In this document: positions 50,775-61,900 of the stretch, in pieces | Numbering within the stretch: the first letter of the stretch is position 1 | How the letters are laid out: each line of letters starts with the position of its first letter | Origin: Xylocopa sonorina | Lineage: Eukaryota > Arthropoda > Insecta > Hymenoptera > Apidae | Length of the DNA: 64,000 nt | Assembly (NCBI RefSeq): GCF_050948175.1 | Contig: NW_027490124.1 | Span: 310,001 to 374,000 of the forward strand | Reading direction: 5' to 3' | Notes under the pieces: model-generated | What the model saw: only the letters and a program-made list of their open reading frames with translations | Database searches by the model: none | What the model was told of the DNA's origin: nothing | Program-made: the position numbers and the translations under genes

Positions 50775-53700
50775 TAGTAATGAGATGCGATATCGCGATT
50801 TAAGTAGCATTAGAATTCTATTGCTACGATACGTACACATCTGAATACGCTATTTCCTAGCAAGGATGTGTCGCATTTACGTTCGTTTGGAGTGAATACG
50901 AGGTATGCATGACACTTCGCAATGAACATTATATCTTATCATGTAACATAAAAGTGAAATGCGATATCGCGTCTTAAGAAGCATTAGAACCATATTGCCT
51001 CGATGCGGAGTTATCTGCAAACGCTAGTTCCTAGCATGGAAATGTCGCATTTACATTCTTTTGAAGTGAATACGAGGTGTACATGACACTTCGCAATGAA
51101 TATTATATCTAGTCACGAAACACAGTAATGAGATACGATATCGCGATTTAAGTAGCATTAGAACTCTATTGCTACGATACGTACACATCTGAATACGCTA
51201 TTTCCTAGCAAGGAAGTGTCGCATTTACATTCTTTTGAAGTGAATAGGAGTTATACATGACACTTCGCAATGAATATTATACCTTATCATGAAACATAGA
51301 AGTGAGATGCGATATCGCGTTTTAAGAAGCATTAGAACTCTATTGCTTGGATACGTAGACATCTGCGAACGCTATTTCCTAGCAAGGAAGTGTCGCATTT
51401 ACATTCTTTTGAAGTGAATACGAGGTATACATGACATTTCGCAATGGATATTATGTCTTATCAGGAAACATAGAAATAAGATGCGACTTCTCGTTTTAAG
51501 AAGCATTAGGACTCTATTGCTACGATACGTAGACATCTGCAAACGCTATTTCCTAGAAAGGAAGTGTCGCATTTACTTTCTTTTGAAGTGAAGAGGAGGT
51601 GTACATGACACTCCGCAATGAATATTATACCTTATCATGAAACATAGAAGTGAGATGCGAAATCGCGTTTTAAGCAGTATTAGAACTCTATTCCTACGAT
51701 ACGTAGAAATCTGCAAACGCTATTACCTGGCAAGGAAGTGTCGCATTTACATTCTTTTGAAGTGAATACGAGGTATACGTGACATTTCGCAATGTATATT
51801 ATGTCTTATCATGAAACATAGATATAAGATGCGACATCACGTTTTAAGAAGCATTAGAACTCTATTGCTTCGACACGTAGACATTTACAAACGCTATTAC
51901 CTAGCAAGGATGTGTCGCATTTACATTCTTTAGATGTGAATTCGAGAAATACATGACACTTCGCAATGAATATTATACCTTATCGTGAAACATAGGTGTG
52001 AGATGGGAAATCGCGTTTTAAGCAGTATTAGAACACCATTGCTACGATACGTAGACATCTGCAAACGCTATTTCCTAGCAAGCAATAGTCGCATTTACAT
52101 TCTTTTGAAGTGAATACGAGGTATACATGACACTTCGCTATGAACATTATATCTTATCATGAAACACATAAGAGGGATGCGATATCGCGTTTTAAGAAGC
52201 ATTAGAACCCAATGGCCTCGATGCGGAGACATCTGCAAACGCTATTTCCTAGCATGGAAGTGTCGCATTTACATTCGATTGGAGTGAATACGAGGTTTAA
52301 ATGACACTTCGCGATGAGAATTATATCTTATCAGGAAACATAGAAATGAAAAGCGACATCTCGTTTTAAGAAGCATTAGGACTCTTTTGCTACGATACGT
52401 AGACATCTGCAAACGCTATTTCCTAGGATGGAAACGTCGCATTTACATTCTTTTGAAGTGAATACGAGGTGTACATGACACTTCGCAATGAATATTATAT
52501 CTAATCACGAAACATAGAAATGAGATGCGATATCGCGATCTAAGAAGCATTAGAACTCTATTGCTACGATACGTAGCCATCTGCAAACGCTATGCCCTAG
52601 CAAGGAATAGTCGCATTTACATTCCTTTGATGTGAATACGAGGTATACATGACACTTCGCAATGAATATTATATCTTATAATGAAACATAGGAGTGAGAT
52701 GCGATATCGCGTATTAAGAAGCATTAGAAATCTATTGCCCCGACGCATAGACATCTGCAGACGCAATTTCCTAGCATGGAAGTGTCGCACTTACATTCTT
52801 TTGAAGTGAATACGAAGTATACATGACACTTCGCAATGTATATTATATCTTATCATGAAAAATAGAAGAGAGAAGCGATACCGCGTTTTAAGAAGCATTA
52901 GAACTTTATGGCATCGGTGAGGAAACATCTGCAAACGCTATTTCCTAGCATGGAAGTGTCGGACTTACATTCTTTTGAAGTGAATACGAGATATACATGA
53001 CACTTCGCAATGATCATTATATCCTATCATGTAACATAGAAATGAGATGCGATATCGCGATTTAAGTAGCATTAGAACTCTAATGCTACGATACGTAGGC
53101 AGCTGCAAACGCTATTTCCTAGGAAGGAATAGTCGCATTTACATTCGTTTGAAGTGAATTCGAGGTATACATGATACTTCGGAATGAATACTATAACTTA
53201 TCACGAAACATAGAAATGAGATGCGATATCGCAATCTAAGAAGCATTAGAACCCTATTGCTACGATACGTAGGCATCTGCAAACGCTATTTCCTAGGAAG
53301 GAAGTGTCGCATTTACATTCGGTTGGAGTGAATATGAGGTATACATGACACTTCGCAATGAATATTATATCTTATCACCAAACATAGAAATGAAATGTGA
53401 CATCTCGTTTTAAGAAGCATTAGGACTCTTTTGCTACGATACGTAGACATCTGCAAACGCTATTTCCTAGCAAGGAAGTTTCGCATTTACATTCTTTTGA
53501 AGTGAATATGAGGTATACATGACACTTCGCAATGAATATTATATCTTATCACGAAACATAGTAATGAGATGCGATATCGCGATTTAAGTAGCATTAGAAT
53601 TCTATTGCTACGATACGTACACATCTGAATACGCTATTTCCTAGCAAGGATGTGTCGCATTTACATTCGTTTGGAGTGAATACGAGGTATGCATGACACT

Positions 53701-54020
53701 TCGCAATGAACATTATATCTTATCATGTAACATAAATGTGAAATGCGATATCGCGTCTTAAGAAGCATTAGAACCATATTGCCTCGATGCGGAGTTATCT
53801 GCAAACGCTAGTTCCTAGCATGGAAATGTCGCATTTACATTCTTTTGAAGTGAATACGAGGTGTACATGACACTTCGCAATGAATATTATATCTAGTCAC
53901 GAAACATAGTAATGAGATACGATATCGCGATTTAAGTAGCATTAGAACTCCATTGCTACGATACGTACACATCTGAATACGCTATTTCCTAGCAAGGAAG
54001 TGTCGCATTTACATTCTTTT
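50775..54020 (+). repeat. Block pair at 16-monomer (2,784-bp) offset
   Basis: TAGTAATGAGATGCGATATC occurs at 50,775 and 53,559, 2,784 bp apart. The following 460 bp share AATACGAGGTATGCATGACA, ATGTAACATAAAWGTGAAATGC and ATATCTAGTCACGAAACA. In between, 51,580-52,260 follows the order of 46,530-46,880 (AAGCAGTATTAGAACACCAT, GAAACACATAAGAG-like, ACCCAATGGCCTCGATGC). Confidence 0.82.
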
Positions 54021-54121
54021 GAAGTGAATACGAGGTATACATGACACTTCGCAATGAATACTATATCTTATCACGAAACATATAAATGAGATGCTATATC
54101 GCGATTTAAGTAGCATTAGAA

Positions 54122-56720
54122 CTCTATTGCTACGATACGTGGACATCTGCAGACGCTATTTCTTAGCAAGGAATAGTCGCACTTACATTCTTTTGAAGTG
54201 AATTCGAGGTTTACATGACACTTCGGAATGAATATTATGACTTATCACGAAACATAGAAATGAGATGCGATATCGCGATCTAAGAAGCATTAGAACTCTA
54301 TTGCTACGATACGTAGGCATCTGCAAACGCTATGCCCTAGCAAGGAATAGTCGCACTTGCATTCTTTTGAAGCGAATACGAGGTATACATGACATTTCAC
54401 AATAAATATTACATCTTATCACGAAACATATAAATGAGATTCGATATCGTGATTTAAGTAGCATTAGAACACTATTGCTACGATACATAGACATCTGCAA
54501 ACGCTATTTCCTAGCAAGCAATAGTCGCATTTACATTCTTTTGAAGTGAATATGAGGTATACATGACACTTCGCAATGAATATTATATCTTATCACGAAA
54601 CATAGAAATGAAATGCGATACCGCGATTTAAGTAGGATTAGAACTCTGTTGCTACGATACGTAGGCATCTGCAAACGCTATTTCCTAGGAAGGAAGTGTC
54701 GCATTTTCATTCGGTTGGAGTGAATATGAGGTATACGTGACACTTCGCAATGAATATTATATCTTATCAGGAAACATATAAATGAGATGCGATACCGCGA
54801 TTTAAGTAGCATTAGAAATCCATTGCTACGATACGTATATATCTTCAAACACTACATCCTAGCAAGCAATAGTCGCATTTACATTCTTTTGAAGTGAATA
54901 CGAGGTATACATGACACTGCGCAATGAATATTATATCTTATCACGAAACATATAGATGAGATGCGATATCGCGTTTTGAGAAGCATTAGAACTCTATTGC
55001 TACGATACGTGGACATTATATCTTATCATGAAGCATAGAATTGAGATGCGATATCGCGTTTTGAGAAGCATTAGAACTCTATTGCTACGATACGTTGACA
55101 TTTGCAAGCGCTATTTCCTAGCAAGGAAGATTCGCATTTACATTCTTTTGAAGCGAATACGAGGTATACATGACACTTCGCAATGAATATTATATCTTAT
55201 CACGAAACATAGAAACGATATGCGATATCCCGTTTATAGAAGCATTAGAACTCTACTGCTTCGATACGTAGACATCTGGGAACGCTATTTCCTAGCAAGG
55301 AAGTGTCGCATTTACATTCTTTTGAAGTGAATGCGAGGTATACATGACACTTCGCAATAAATATTATATTTTATCATGAAACATAGAAGTGAGATGCGAT
55401 ATCGCGTTTTGAGATGAATTAGAACTCTATTGCTACGATACGTAGACATCTGCAAACGCTATTACCTAGCATGGAAGTGTCGCATTTACATTATTTTGAA
55501 GTGAATACGAGATATACATGACACTTCGCAATAAGTATTATATCTTATCATGAAACATAGGAATGAGATGCGATATCGCGTTTTGAGAAGCATTAGATCT
55601 CTATTGCTAATATACGTTGACATCTGCAAACGCTATTTCCTTGCATGGATGTGTCGCATTTACATTCTTGTGATGTGAGTACGAGGTATAAATGACACTC
55701 CACAATGAATATTATATCTTATTACGAAACATAGAAATGAAATGCGACATCCCGTTTTAAGAAGCATTAGAACTCTATCACTACGATTCGTAGACATCTG
55801 CAAACGCTATATCCTAGCATGGAAGTTTCGCATTTACATTCTTTTGGAGTGAATACGAGGTATACATGACACTTCGCAATGAATATTATATCTTATCACG
55901 AAACATAGAAATGAGATGCGATATCGCGATTTAAGTAGCATTAGGAACCATTTGCTACGATACGCAGACATCTGCAAACGCTATTTCTTAGCAAGGAATA
56001 GTCGCACTTACATTCTTTTGAAGTGAATTCGAGGTTTACATGACACTTCGGAATGAATATTATGACTTATCACGAAACATAGAAATGAGATGCGATATCG
56101 CGATCTAAGAAGCATTAAAACTCTATTGCTACGATACGTAGGCATCTGCAAACGCTATGCCCTAGCAAGGAATAGTCGCACTTGCATTCTTTTGAAGCGA
56201 ATACGAGGTATACATGACACTTCGCAATGAATATTATATCTTATCACGAAACATAGAAATGATATGCGATATCCCGTTTATAGAAGCATTAGAACTCTAC
56301 TGCTTCGATACGTAGACATCTGGGAACGCTATTTCCTAGCAAGGAAGTGTCGCATTTACATTCTTTTGAAGTGAATGCGAGGTATACATGACACTTCGCA
56401 ATAAATATTATATTTTATCATGAAACATAGAAGTGAGATGCGATATCGCGTTTTGAGATGAATTAGAATTCTGTTGCTACGATTCGTAGACATCTGCAAA
56501 CGCTATTACCTAGCATGGAAGTGTCGCATTTACATTATTTTGAAGTGAATACGAGGTATACATGACACTTCGCAATAAGTATTATATCTTATCATGAAAC
56601 ATAGGAATGAGATGCGATATCGCGTTTTGAGAAGCATTAGATCTCTATTGCTAATATACGTTGACATCTGCAAACGCTATTTCCTTGCATGGATGTGTCG
56701 CATTTACATTCTTGTGATGT
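54122..56720 (+). repeat. 1,825-bp higher-order repeat, third copy plus a 6-monomer partial
   Basis: TAGAAATCC at 54,813 and AAACGATATG at 55,213 are each 5,827 bp beyond the second copy. The same half-monomer joint is present at about 55,017 (CGTGGACATTATATC). At about 56,220 the sequence jumps back in phase: AAATGATATGCGATATCCCG at 56,257 is 1,044 bp (six monomers) after 55,213, so 55,180-55,680 is repeated at 56,224-56,720. Confidence 0.9.
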
Positions 56721-57431
56721 GAGTACGAGGTATACATGAGACACTTCGCAATGAATATTATATCTGATCATGAAACATAGAAGTGAGATGCGATATCGCG
56801 TTTTAAGAAGCATTAGAACCCTATTGCTTCGATACGTAGACATCTGCAAGCAATATTTCCTAGCTACGAAGTGTCGCATTTACATTCTTTTGAAGTGAAT
56901 ACGAGGTATACATAACAATCCAAAATGAATATTATACCTTATCACGAAACATAGAAATGAGATTCGATATCGTAATTTAAGAAGCACTAGAACTCTATTG
57001 CTACGATACGTAGACATCTGCAAACAATATTTCCTAACAAGGAAGTGTCGCACTTACATCCTTTTGAAGTGAATACGAGGTATACATAACACTCCAGAGT
57101 GAATATTATATCTTATTACGAAACATAGAAATGAAATGCGACATCTCGTTTTAAGAAGCATCAGAACTCTATTGCTTCGATACGTAGACATCTGGAAACG
57201 TAATTTCCTAGAAAGGAAGTGTCGCATTTACATTCTCTTGAGAGGAATACGATGAATACATGACACTTCGCAATGAATATTATATCTTATGATGAAACAT
57301 AGAAATGAGATGCGATATGGCGTTTCAAGAAGCATTAGAGCTCTATTTCTTCGATACGTAGATATCTGCAAACCTTATTTCCTAGCAAGGAAGTGTCGCA
57401 TTTACATTCTTTTGTGGTGAATACGAGGTAT
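56721..57431 (+). repeat. Right edge of main array
   Basis: Four single monomers that differ from each other and belong to no higher-order repeat seen here. The last one breaks off inside GAGGTAT at 57,431, where LTR-retrotransposon sequence begins. Confidence 0.85.
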
Positions 57432-58950
57432 CACGTCCGGTGAAACTATTTTCCGTTGCTCCGGAGGCTTTACGACACGAGCCTATTTTTCGGTAATTCG
57501 GTCCGCGGGAACGCGTTAAGACCGGGTCCGACAATTTCGGCTGACGCGACACTGGCGTAAACACACGCGATAATAAGGGAATGACCCTACCTTTCGATGA
57601 TTTCTCTCTCGATTTGTACGTAGAAACGGCGTGGAGGATCTTTCGCCGGGATCGTAGCGGATTTCGTTCCGTTGGCTGCCACGGAAATCTCGATCAGTCG
57701 TCAGCGAAGAGGAGGACGGCGGTCGGAATTCAGCGATGATGCTCAATGTTGCAGAATCGGCGTGATGCGACGTGGTGTCTGGATCGGAAGCGTCGACGGT
57801 CGCTTCGGAAAGCGGCGTCTGGGCTGGTGCGAAGGCAGGTCGCTGGTATACGAGGACTCTCGAAACGCCCTCCAAATATTCACGCACATGTGATCGTATG
57901 AAATTCTTCCTACTCGCACGTCGCGTTCTTCGCAAACCGGAAGTACGATTCTTTCACCAGGTTTTTCTGTAGTTTCGACTAAGATCTGAAGGATAAGCGG
58001 CGGTCTCAACCTCACATAGCCGATTTCTATACTCCTTCAATTTGATGAAGATCAATCCCAGTTGTATGGAAGAACCCGTGGAAGAATTCGTAGTTAAATG
58101 TAATGTTAAAAGTAGAACTAGTATTATAAACACTTGATAAAATTAATGGATGTGGAAATAGTAGACTTGCTAAAAGAACTTGTACTTGGATATAGTAACA
58201 GTAAAAATAAAATATATTCTAGGTTTAAAGTATACAAGAACTGGAATTATTCTAAGTCTAAGACTAAGTTAAAATGGAAATAGAAATACGATGCCTGAAC
58301 CCCACATTGAGGTGGCTAACGATCTAGAACTAGAGGTTTCGACTCCTCGGTAGGAGATCTCGAGTCAGAGTGTGTGCTGTGGAGACGCGTCTCTGACCTC
58401 CTCCTTTCGCGGGGCGCTACGGTCGCGGACGCTCGAGGCGGAGAGCGCGCGGTCCAGCGAGTGGGGACCCGCGGCGCGTAGTGGGGCTAGCGGCGCATGC
58501 CGCTGGCCGGACGCATCTTACTTAGTGTAACTTAGATCTAGGAATTCCTATATATGCGTCATGATATGGTATGTATGTCCTAGCTTAGAAGTAATATATA
58601 GGTTCTAGCAGATCCTGTTCCCGGAATTGGAAAAGATCCCATTCAGGTGATGGGCTGCGGCTACGTCTTCCTGCAGGACGGAATCCTCGGTGCGAGGGAG
58701 ATAGGGCTGCCCGTCCTTGGTGCGGACGGTACGTGCAGACACTGGTGCCCGGTACGAGCGAAACAGGTATACTCGGCGGTGCGAGTGAGGCAGCGGAACT
58801 CGGTGTGAGTGAGCGCGTGCAGGTATGCGCGCGCGAACACTTCCAGTTGCTGGTTCTGCAGGCGAGTTTGGCTGGTTGCATGTGTCCTGGGGTTGATGTT
58901 GGGGGGTGCGAGGAGGTTGATGGGTGGCAGGCGGTACGCCTGACGTCACA
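57432..58950 (-). mobile_element. 5' part of an LTR retrotransposon (copy B)
   Basis: Read on the minus strand, the element starts TGTGACGTCAGGCG at 58,950, flush against satellite, and continues through a GC-rich LTR-like region to about 58,300, an AT-rich stretch (58,290-58,080) and then a GC-rich open region. Order and composition fit 5' LTR, leader and gag start. The other end is missing: satellite takes over at 57,431. The right-hand 500 bp is homologous to 8,470-8,930 and 10,000-10,202 (copy A). I could not identify a primer-binding site or the exact LTR end. It separates two satellite arrays of opposite orientation, so it is not a simple insertion. Confidence 0.5.
57516..57935 (-). pseudogene. 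Gag-like open frame of the LTR element (unrecognised)
   Basis: This 139-residue frame is the longest in the window outside satellite and transposon remnants apart from those in the R1 region. It starts basic (MRRTRRASRKNF), contains Pro/Ser/Thr-rich middle sequence (EFRPPSSSS) and ends rich in Arg. Its place, some 1 kb inside the LTR start on the same strand, is where gag would begin. There is no zinc knuckle or protease motif, and the frame stops before the satellite border. A second minus frame (57,743-58,015) overlaps it in another register, so the true frame is uncertain. It may be non-coding. Confidence 0.25.
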
Positions 58951-61900
58951 AAATGCGACACTTCCTTTCTAGGAAATTACGTCCCCAGATATCTGTATCG
59001 AAGCTATAGAGTTCTAATTCTCCTAAAAACGCGATATCGCACCTCATCTCTATGTCTCATGATAAGATATAATATTCATTGCGAGGTGTTATGTATTCCT
59101 CGTCTACACTTCAAATGAATGTAAATGCGACACTTCCTTTCTAGGGAATAGCGTCCCCAGATATCTACGTATCGTAGCAATAGAGTTCTAATGCTTCTTA
59201 AAACGCGATATCGCATCTCATTTCTATATTTCATGAAAAGATATAACATTCATTGCGAATTGTCGTGTATACCACGTATTCACATCAAAAGAATGTAAAT
59301 GCGACACTTCCGTGCTAGGAAATAGCGTCTCCAGATATCTGCGAATCGTAGCAATAGAGTTCCAATGCTTCTTAAAACTCGATATCGCATCTGATTTCTA
59401 TATTTCATGATAAGGTATAATATCCATTGCGAAGTGTAACTTATTCCTCGTATTCACTTCAAATGAATGTAAATGCGACACTTCCTTCCTAGGAAATAGC
59501 GTTTGCAGATGTCTACGTATCGAAGTAATAGTGTACTAATGCTTCTTAAAGCGCGATATCGCGTCTCATTTCAATGTTTCATGATAAGATACAATATTCA
59601 TTGCGAAGTGTCATGTATACCTCGTATTCACATCCAAAGAATGTAAAAGCGACACTTCCTTGCCATTAAATAGCGTTTGCAGATGTCTACGTATCGTAGC
59701 AATAGAGTTATGATGCTTATTAAATCGCGATGTCGCATCTCATTTCTATGTTTCATGATAAGGTATAATATTCATTGCGAAGTGTCACTTGTACCCCGTT
59801 TCACATCAAATGAATGTAAATGCGACACTTCTTTGCTAGGAAAAAGCGTTTGCAGATGTCTACGTATCGAAGCAATAGAGTTCTAATGCTTCTCAAAACG
59901 CGATATCGCATCTCATTTCTATGTTTCGTGATAAGGTATAATATTCATTTTGAATTGTTATGTATACCTCGTATTCACTTCAAAAGAATGTAAATGCGAC
60001 ACTTGGTTGCTAGGAAATATTGTTTGCAGATGTCTACGTATCGAAGCAATAGGGTTCTAAGGCTTCGTAACGCGAGATATCGCATCTGATTTCTGTGATT
60101 CATGATAAGATATAATATTCATTGTGAAGTATTATGTATACCTAGTATTTACATCAAAAAAATGTAAATGCGACACTTCCAAGCTCGGAAATAGCGTTTG
60201 CAGGTGTCTCCGCATCGAGGCCGTAGAGTTATAATCCTTTTTAAAATGCGATATTGCATCTCTCTTCCGTGTTTCATGATAAGATATAATATTCATTGCG
60301 AAGTGTCATGTATACCTCGTATTCACTTCAAAAGAATGTAAATGCGACTATTGCTTGCTACGAAATAGCGTTTGCAGATGTCTACGTATCGTAGCAATAG
60401 AGTTCTAATTGTACTTAAATCGCGATATCGCAACTCATATATATGTTTCGTAATAAGATATAATATTCATTGCGAAGCTTCATGTATACCACGTATTCAC
60501 TTCAATAGAATGTAAGTGCGACACTTCCATGCTAGGAAATAGCGTTTGCAGATGTCTACGTATCGTATCAATAGTTTTCTAATGCTTCTCAAAGCGCGAT
60601 ATCGCATCTCATTTCTGTGTTTCATGATAAGATATAATATTCATTGCGAAGTGTTACGCATTCCTCGTCTGCACTTCAAATGAATGTAAATGCGACACTT
60701 CCTTGCTAGGAAATAGCGTTTTGAGACATCTACGTATCGAAGCAATAGAGTTCTAATGCTTCTTAAATCGAGATACCGCATCTCATTTCTATGTTTCATG
60801 ATAAGATATAATATTCATTTTGGAGTGTGAAGTATACCTCGTATTCACTTCAAAACATTGTAAAAGCGACACTTCCATGCTAGGAAATAGCGTTTGCAGA
60901 TGCCTACGTATCGTAGCAATAGAGTTCTAATGCTACTTAAATCGTGATATCGCAACTCATTTCTACGTTTCGTGATAAGATATAATATTCATTGCGAAGT
61001 GTCATGTATACCTCGTATTCACTCCAAGCGAATGTAAATGCGACACTTCCATGCTAGGAAATAGCGTCTGCAGATGTCTATGCGTCGAGGCAATAAGGTT
61101 CTAATGCTTCTTAAAACGCGATATCGCATCTCACTTCTATGATTCATGATGAGATATAATATTCATTACGAAGTGTCATGTATACCTCGTATTCACTTCA
61201 AAAGAATGTAAATGCGACTATTCCTTGCTAGGAAATAGCGTATTCAGATGTCTACGTATCGTAGCAATAGGGTTCTAATGCTTCTTAAAACGCGATATCG
61301 CATCTCACTTCTATGTTTCATGATAAGATGTAATATTCATTGCGAAGTGTCATGTATACCTCGTATTCACTTCAAAAGAATGTAAATGCGACACTTCCAT
61401 GCTAGGAAATAGCGTTTGCAGATGTCTACGTATCGTAGCAATAGAGTTCTAATGCTTCTTAAAATGAGAAGTCGTATTTCATTTCTATGTTTCGTAATAA
61501 GATATAATATTCAATGTGGAATGTTATGCATACCTCGTATTCACTTCAAGGGATGTAAATGCGACACTTCCATGCTAGGAAATAGCGTTTACAGATGTCT
61601 ACGTATCGTAGCAATGGAGTTCTAATGCTTCTTAAAACGCGATATCGCAACTCACTTCTATGTTTCATGATATGATATAATATTCATTGTGAAGTGTCAT
61701 GTATACCTCGTATTCACCTCAAAGGAATGTAAATGCGACACTTCCATGCTAGGAAATAGCGTATGCAGATGTCTACGTATCACAGCAATAGAGTACTTAT
61801 GCTTCTGAAAACGAGATGTCGTATTTCATTTCTATGCTTCGTGATAAGATATAATATTCATTGTGGAGTGTTATGTATACCTCGTATTCGCTTCAGTGGA

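Larger units (their letters stand above)
22118..57431 (+). repeat. Main satellite array, 174-bp monomer, about 200 copies
   Basis: The array is continuous head-to-tail in one orientation for 35.3 kb. AGGTATACAT at 22,907 and 23,081 gives 174 bp, and many later pairs confirm it. Typical unit order: ATTTACATTCTTTTGAAGTG, AATACGAGGTATACATGACA, CTTCGCAATGAATATTATAT, CTTATCACGAAACATAGAAA, TGAGATGCGATATCGCG, TTTTAAGAAGCATTAGAACT, CTATTGCTACGATACGTAGA, CATCTGCAAACGCTATTTCC, TAGCAAGGAAGTGTCGC. Each unit has the perfect palindrome GCGATATCGC, a CTACG-ATA-CGTAG hairpin and a TTCCT-AGCA-AGGAA hairpin. No other element interrupts it. Because 174 is divisible by 3, a frame that is open in one monomer stays in frame in the next. 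This explains the many open frames of 60-105 residues, which I do not count as genes. A centromeric role is inferred from length, homogeneity and higher-order structure. Confidence 0.97.

Noticed and set aside
22545..57065. Many open frames of 60-105 residues within the satellite, such as 26,086-26,388 (+) and 56,637-56,879 (-)
   Set aside because: They are frames through the 174-bp repeat, which keeps register because its length is a multiple of three. No start context, domain or codon pattern supports a gene.
22118..57431. CRISPR-like array
   Set aside because: Direct repeats are present, but the unit is 174 bp with no alternation of constant repeat and unique spacer, and the sequence is clearly eukaryotic satellite.
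57672..57972. Two plus-strand frames opposite the gag-like region
   Set aside because: They overlap longer minus-strand frames in GC-rich DNA and have no motif.
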